A DNA stretch of 64,000 bases from Bordetella parapertussis (lineage in GTDB: Bacteria; Acidobacteriota; Terriglobia; Bryobacterales; Bryobacteraceae). Positions 62,346 through 64,000 of this stretch are shown piece after piece. The notes beneath the pieces were generated by a model. That model was not told the DNA's origin and did not search any database. It worked only from the letters and a program-made list of their open reading frames with translations. Every line of letters starts with the position of its first letter. Positions within the stretch are counted from its first letter, which is position 1. The translations under genes were made by a program, and so were the position numbers. The DNA lies in assembly GCA_943328975.2 (NCBI GenBank), contig CALQCC020000011.1:1-64000 (forward strand), in the 5' to 3' direction.

Positions 62346-64000
62346 CTACTCCTTCGCCCCCTTCGCCGCCTTCAGCCAATTCGTGATCACGTGGATCTGC
62401 GGCGCGGCGGTCTCGGCTTGCACGTTCACCAGGAAGCGCTGGCCGTCCGGGCTCGGCGCGTAGAGCCAGACGTTGGCTTGCGATACCGTGGGGAGAGACT
62501 TGAACTGGAACAGTTCCACGGGCACTCCGGGGCTGATGCCGCCGCGGCTGTCCGTTTTCATGGGGGCCGCCATCAACGTGGGGCCGTTCGCGCCATTGGA
62601 CTCCTTGAACCCCAGGAAGTAAAGTTCAGAGCCGTCTTTCTTCCAGCGTGGCTCAAGCCCTCTGTCGATCGAAACTTTGGCGAAGCCCTGCCCCGACGGA
62701 AATTGGCGGACATACACGTTACTGTCCGACACATAGGCCAGCCAGCGCCCGTCCGGAGAAAGCTGTGGCTGCGTCTCCATCGAACCCGTCGCGAGGAACT
62801 TCTCCGGCTTGCTCGACCCATCGCCCGGCTTGGACCAATACCAGATGTCCGCCCGCGTCTTCGGATCGTCCTCCGTGAAGAACAGCGTCCCCGTCGCGGA
62901 AAGATCCGCGGGGTACTGCGGGTTGGTGGGCGAAGGCGACAACAGCTCTTCTTTCCCGCCGCCGTTGGCCGGCTTGCGGTAGATCCCGCGCACTCCGTCA
63001 ATGGTGGAAGAAAACACGACGTAGCTGCCGTCCGGGGACCAGACTCCTGCGCTTGGATTGGCGTCCGCCGTGAAACGCACTTCCGAATTGCGAGCCAGAT
63101 CGTAGAGATGCAGGCCTTCGTCCCTCCGCGTTAGAGTGGCGAACAGACCATCCCTGGAGAGCGCTACGCCCCGGTGACTGCCGACGGGACCAACATTGCT
63201 CAGCCGCTTTCCCGTGCGATCCATCCACGTGGGTTGGTAGCCTGATGCCTGTAGATTGCTGACGTAGACAAGGGTTCCGCCTCCAACCCCCGCCGCCAAC
63301 TGGGGTTGGGTCAAGGCCACCGATCCTTGTGGCGCGACAAGAAACGGATCTCCTACGGTCGTCAGAGTTCCGGCGTCAAACGCTTGGGCTATGATGTTCG
63401 AACCGCGAAGGAACAAGAGGTGACTTGGGTCGCCGCTGTGCGCGGATGGAGTGAACAAGACACTGGAATAGTCGTCCAGAACCTTCTTGCCGCTCAATGG
63501 GGTCCCACTGGGGTCATCCAAAGACGCAACGTAGACACCCCGGCTGGCAGGATTGCCCCTGATTTGGCCGACGTAGAGGTAATGAACTCCGTCGGGCAGA
63601 AATTCCGGCAGCGCAGCGGTCCGCTGGGGATCGTCCTTCATCACGGGAGTACACGCGCCACCGGAGGCTGAGACTTTCCGCATCGGGCCGGTATCGCTGG
63701 CGAACAGGATGACGCCATCGCTTCGCCACGCCCCGCCGTAACCAAGTCCGGTCTCGCCGCACAGTTCCTTGGCCGGACCGCCTGAAGCGGACACGGTCTT
63801 CAGCTTGCCGTCGGCGAAGAAGCCAATGAAGCGCCCATCGGGAGACCAGAAGGGCGTACGGGCAAGTGGTGTCGATTCGATCCGCGTCCACTCGGCGGCA
63901 TCCAGATTGCGGACGGCCAGCACGGTCCCCCCTCCCCCCGCCAGCACGCGGTGGCCGTCGGGCGAGAGACTCAGAAATCCGGCTCCGCCCTTTTCCGGTA
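62346..64000 (-). CDS. PD40 beta-propeller protein, partial (5' end beyond right edge)
   Basis: The frame stays open to the right edge; at least 550 residues are present. They form PD40/WD40-like blades (LSPDGHRVLAGG, FWSPDGRFIGFFADG, WSPDGSYVVFSSTIDG, LSPDGRWLAYVSDSN) of the kind that follow a kinase domain in this genome, as in the gene at 12158. The N-terminal part, probably a Ser/Thr kinase plus membrane span, lies outside the window. An inverted repeat follows its stop. Confidence 0.85.
   Translation of the reverse strand, partial: PEKGGAGFLSLSPDGHRVLAGGGGTVLAVRNLDAAEWTRIESTPLARTPFWSPDGRFIGFFADGKLKTVSASGGPAKELCGETGLGYGGAWRSDGVILFASDTGPMRKVSASGGACTPVMKDDPQRTAALPEFLPDGVHYLYVGQIRGNPASRGVYVASLDDPSGTPLSGKKVLDDYSSVLFTPSAHSGDPSHLLFLRGSNIIAQAFDAGTLTTVGDPFLVAPQGSVALTQPQLAAGVGGGTLVYVSNLQASGYQPTWMDRTGKRLSNVGPVGSHRGVALSRDGLFATLTRRDEGLHLYDLARNSEVRFTADANPSAGVWSPDGSYVVFSSTIDGVRGIYRKPANGGGKEELLSPSPTNPQYPADLSATGTLFFTEDDPKTRADIWYWSKPGDGSSKPEKFLATGSMETQPQLSPDGRWLAYVSDSNVYVRQFPSGQGFAKVSIDRGLEPRWKKDGSELYFLGFKESNGANGPTLMAAPMKTDSRGGISPGVPVELFQFKSLPTVSQANVWLYAPSPDGQRFLVNVQAETAAPQIHVITNWLKAAKGAKE

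Overview
The window looks like a GC-rich (roughly 60 percent) chromosomal piece of an Acidobacteriota bacterium of the Solibacter/Bryobacter type. This rests on gene content: a CarboxypepD_reg/TonB-type outer-membrane receptor of about 1240 residues, Ser/Thr kinases fused to PD40 beta-propellers, a quinoprotein paired with a di-haem cytochrome, a GMC oxidoreductase, many secreted proteins of unknown function, and citramalate-based isoleucine synthesis. No tRNA, rRNA, transposase, integrase or CRISPR array was seen.

Layout. 1-1 kb: 5'-proximal part of a terminase-like ATPase gene running off the left edge, with a small upstream gene. 1.1-4.6 kb: DinB-like protein, 2H phosphoesterase, small unknown protein, patatin-like lipase and a divergent HlyD-type adaptor. 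5.1-7.6 kb: di-haem cytochrome plus quinoprotein pair. 7.6-15.7 kb, mostly minus strand: membrane protein, secreted proteins, Tat-exported aldolase-fold protein, kinase/PD40 protein and a cyclase-family enzyme. 15.7-22 kb: patchwork with two remnants of a GMC oxidoreductase 3' end, a remnant of a kinase 5' end, an exported WD40-like protein, katG, a PerR-like Fur regulator and the intact GMC gene. 22-23 kb: an SdpR/SdpI-like pair with a promoter and overlapping operator. 23-27.2 kb: sigma-54 activator, PilZ protein and a divergent HD-GYP/GAF/GGDEF protein (c-di-GMP signalling). 27.2-28.8 kb: DUF72 protein and a secreted unknown.

28.8-39.4 kb is the rplA-rplJ-rplL-rpoB-rpoC cluster on the minus strand. 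It lacks rplK: a TonB-type receptor gene precedes rplA. The RpoB protein carries an extra N-terminal segment with eight cysteines. 43.4-48.1 kb: a TPR protein and two paralogous zinc-finger proteins of an unfamiliar family, one a predicted single-pass membrane protein with a LamG-like C-terminal part. 48.2-53.4 kb: ilvB-ilvN-ilvC-cimA, preceded by a leader peptide rich in Leu/Ile/Val codons and a terminator, a textbook attenuator arrangement. 53.5-59.3 kb: three secreted paralogs sharing one conserved C-terminal domain with different N-terminal modules, small membrane proteins, and two tandem SH3-like secreted proteins. 59.3-61.8 kb: rpsO-pnp. 61.9-64 kb: a short coiled-coil membrane protein and the PD40 portion of another gene running off the right edge.

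A dispersed inverted repeat (complete near 53.4 and 62.3 kb, half copy near 4.7 kb) lies just beyond the 3' ends of genes. The features I consider most worth follow-up are the ilv leader attenuator, the cysteine-rich RpoB insert, the zinc-finger paralog pair, the rplA leader hairpin without rplK, and the repeated GMC tails bracketing katG.
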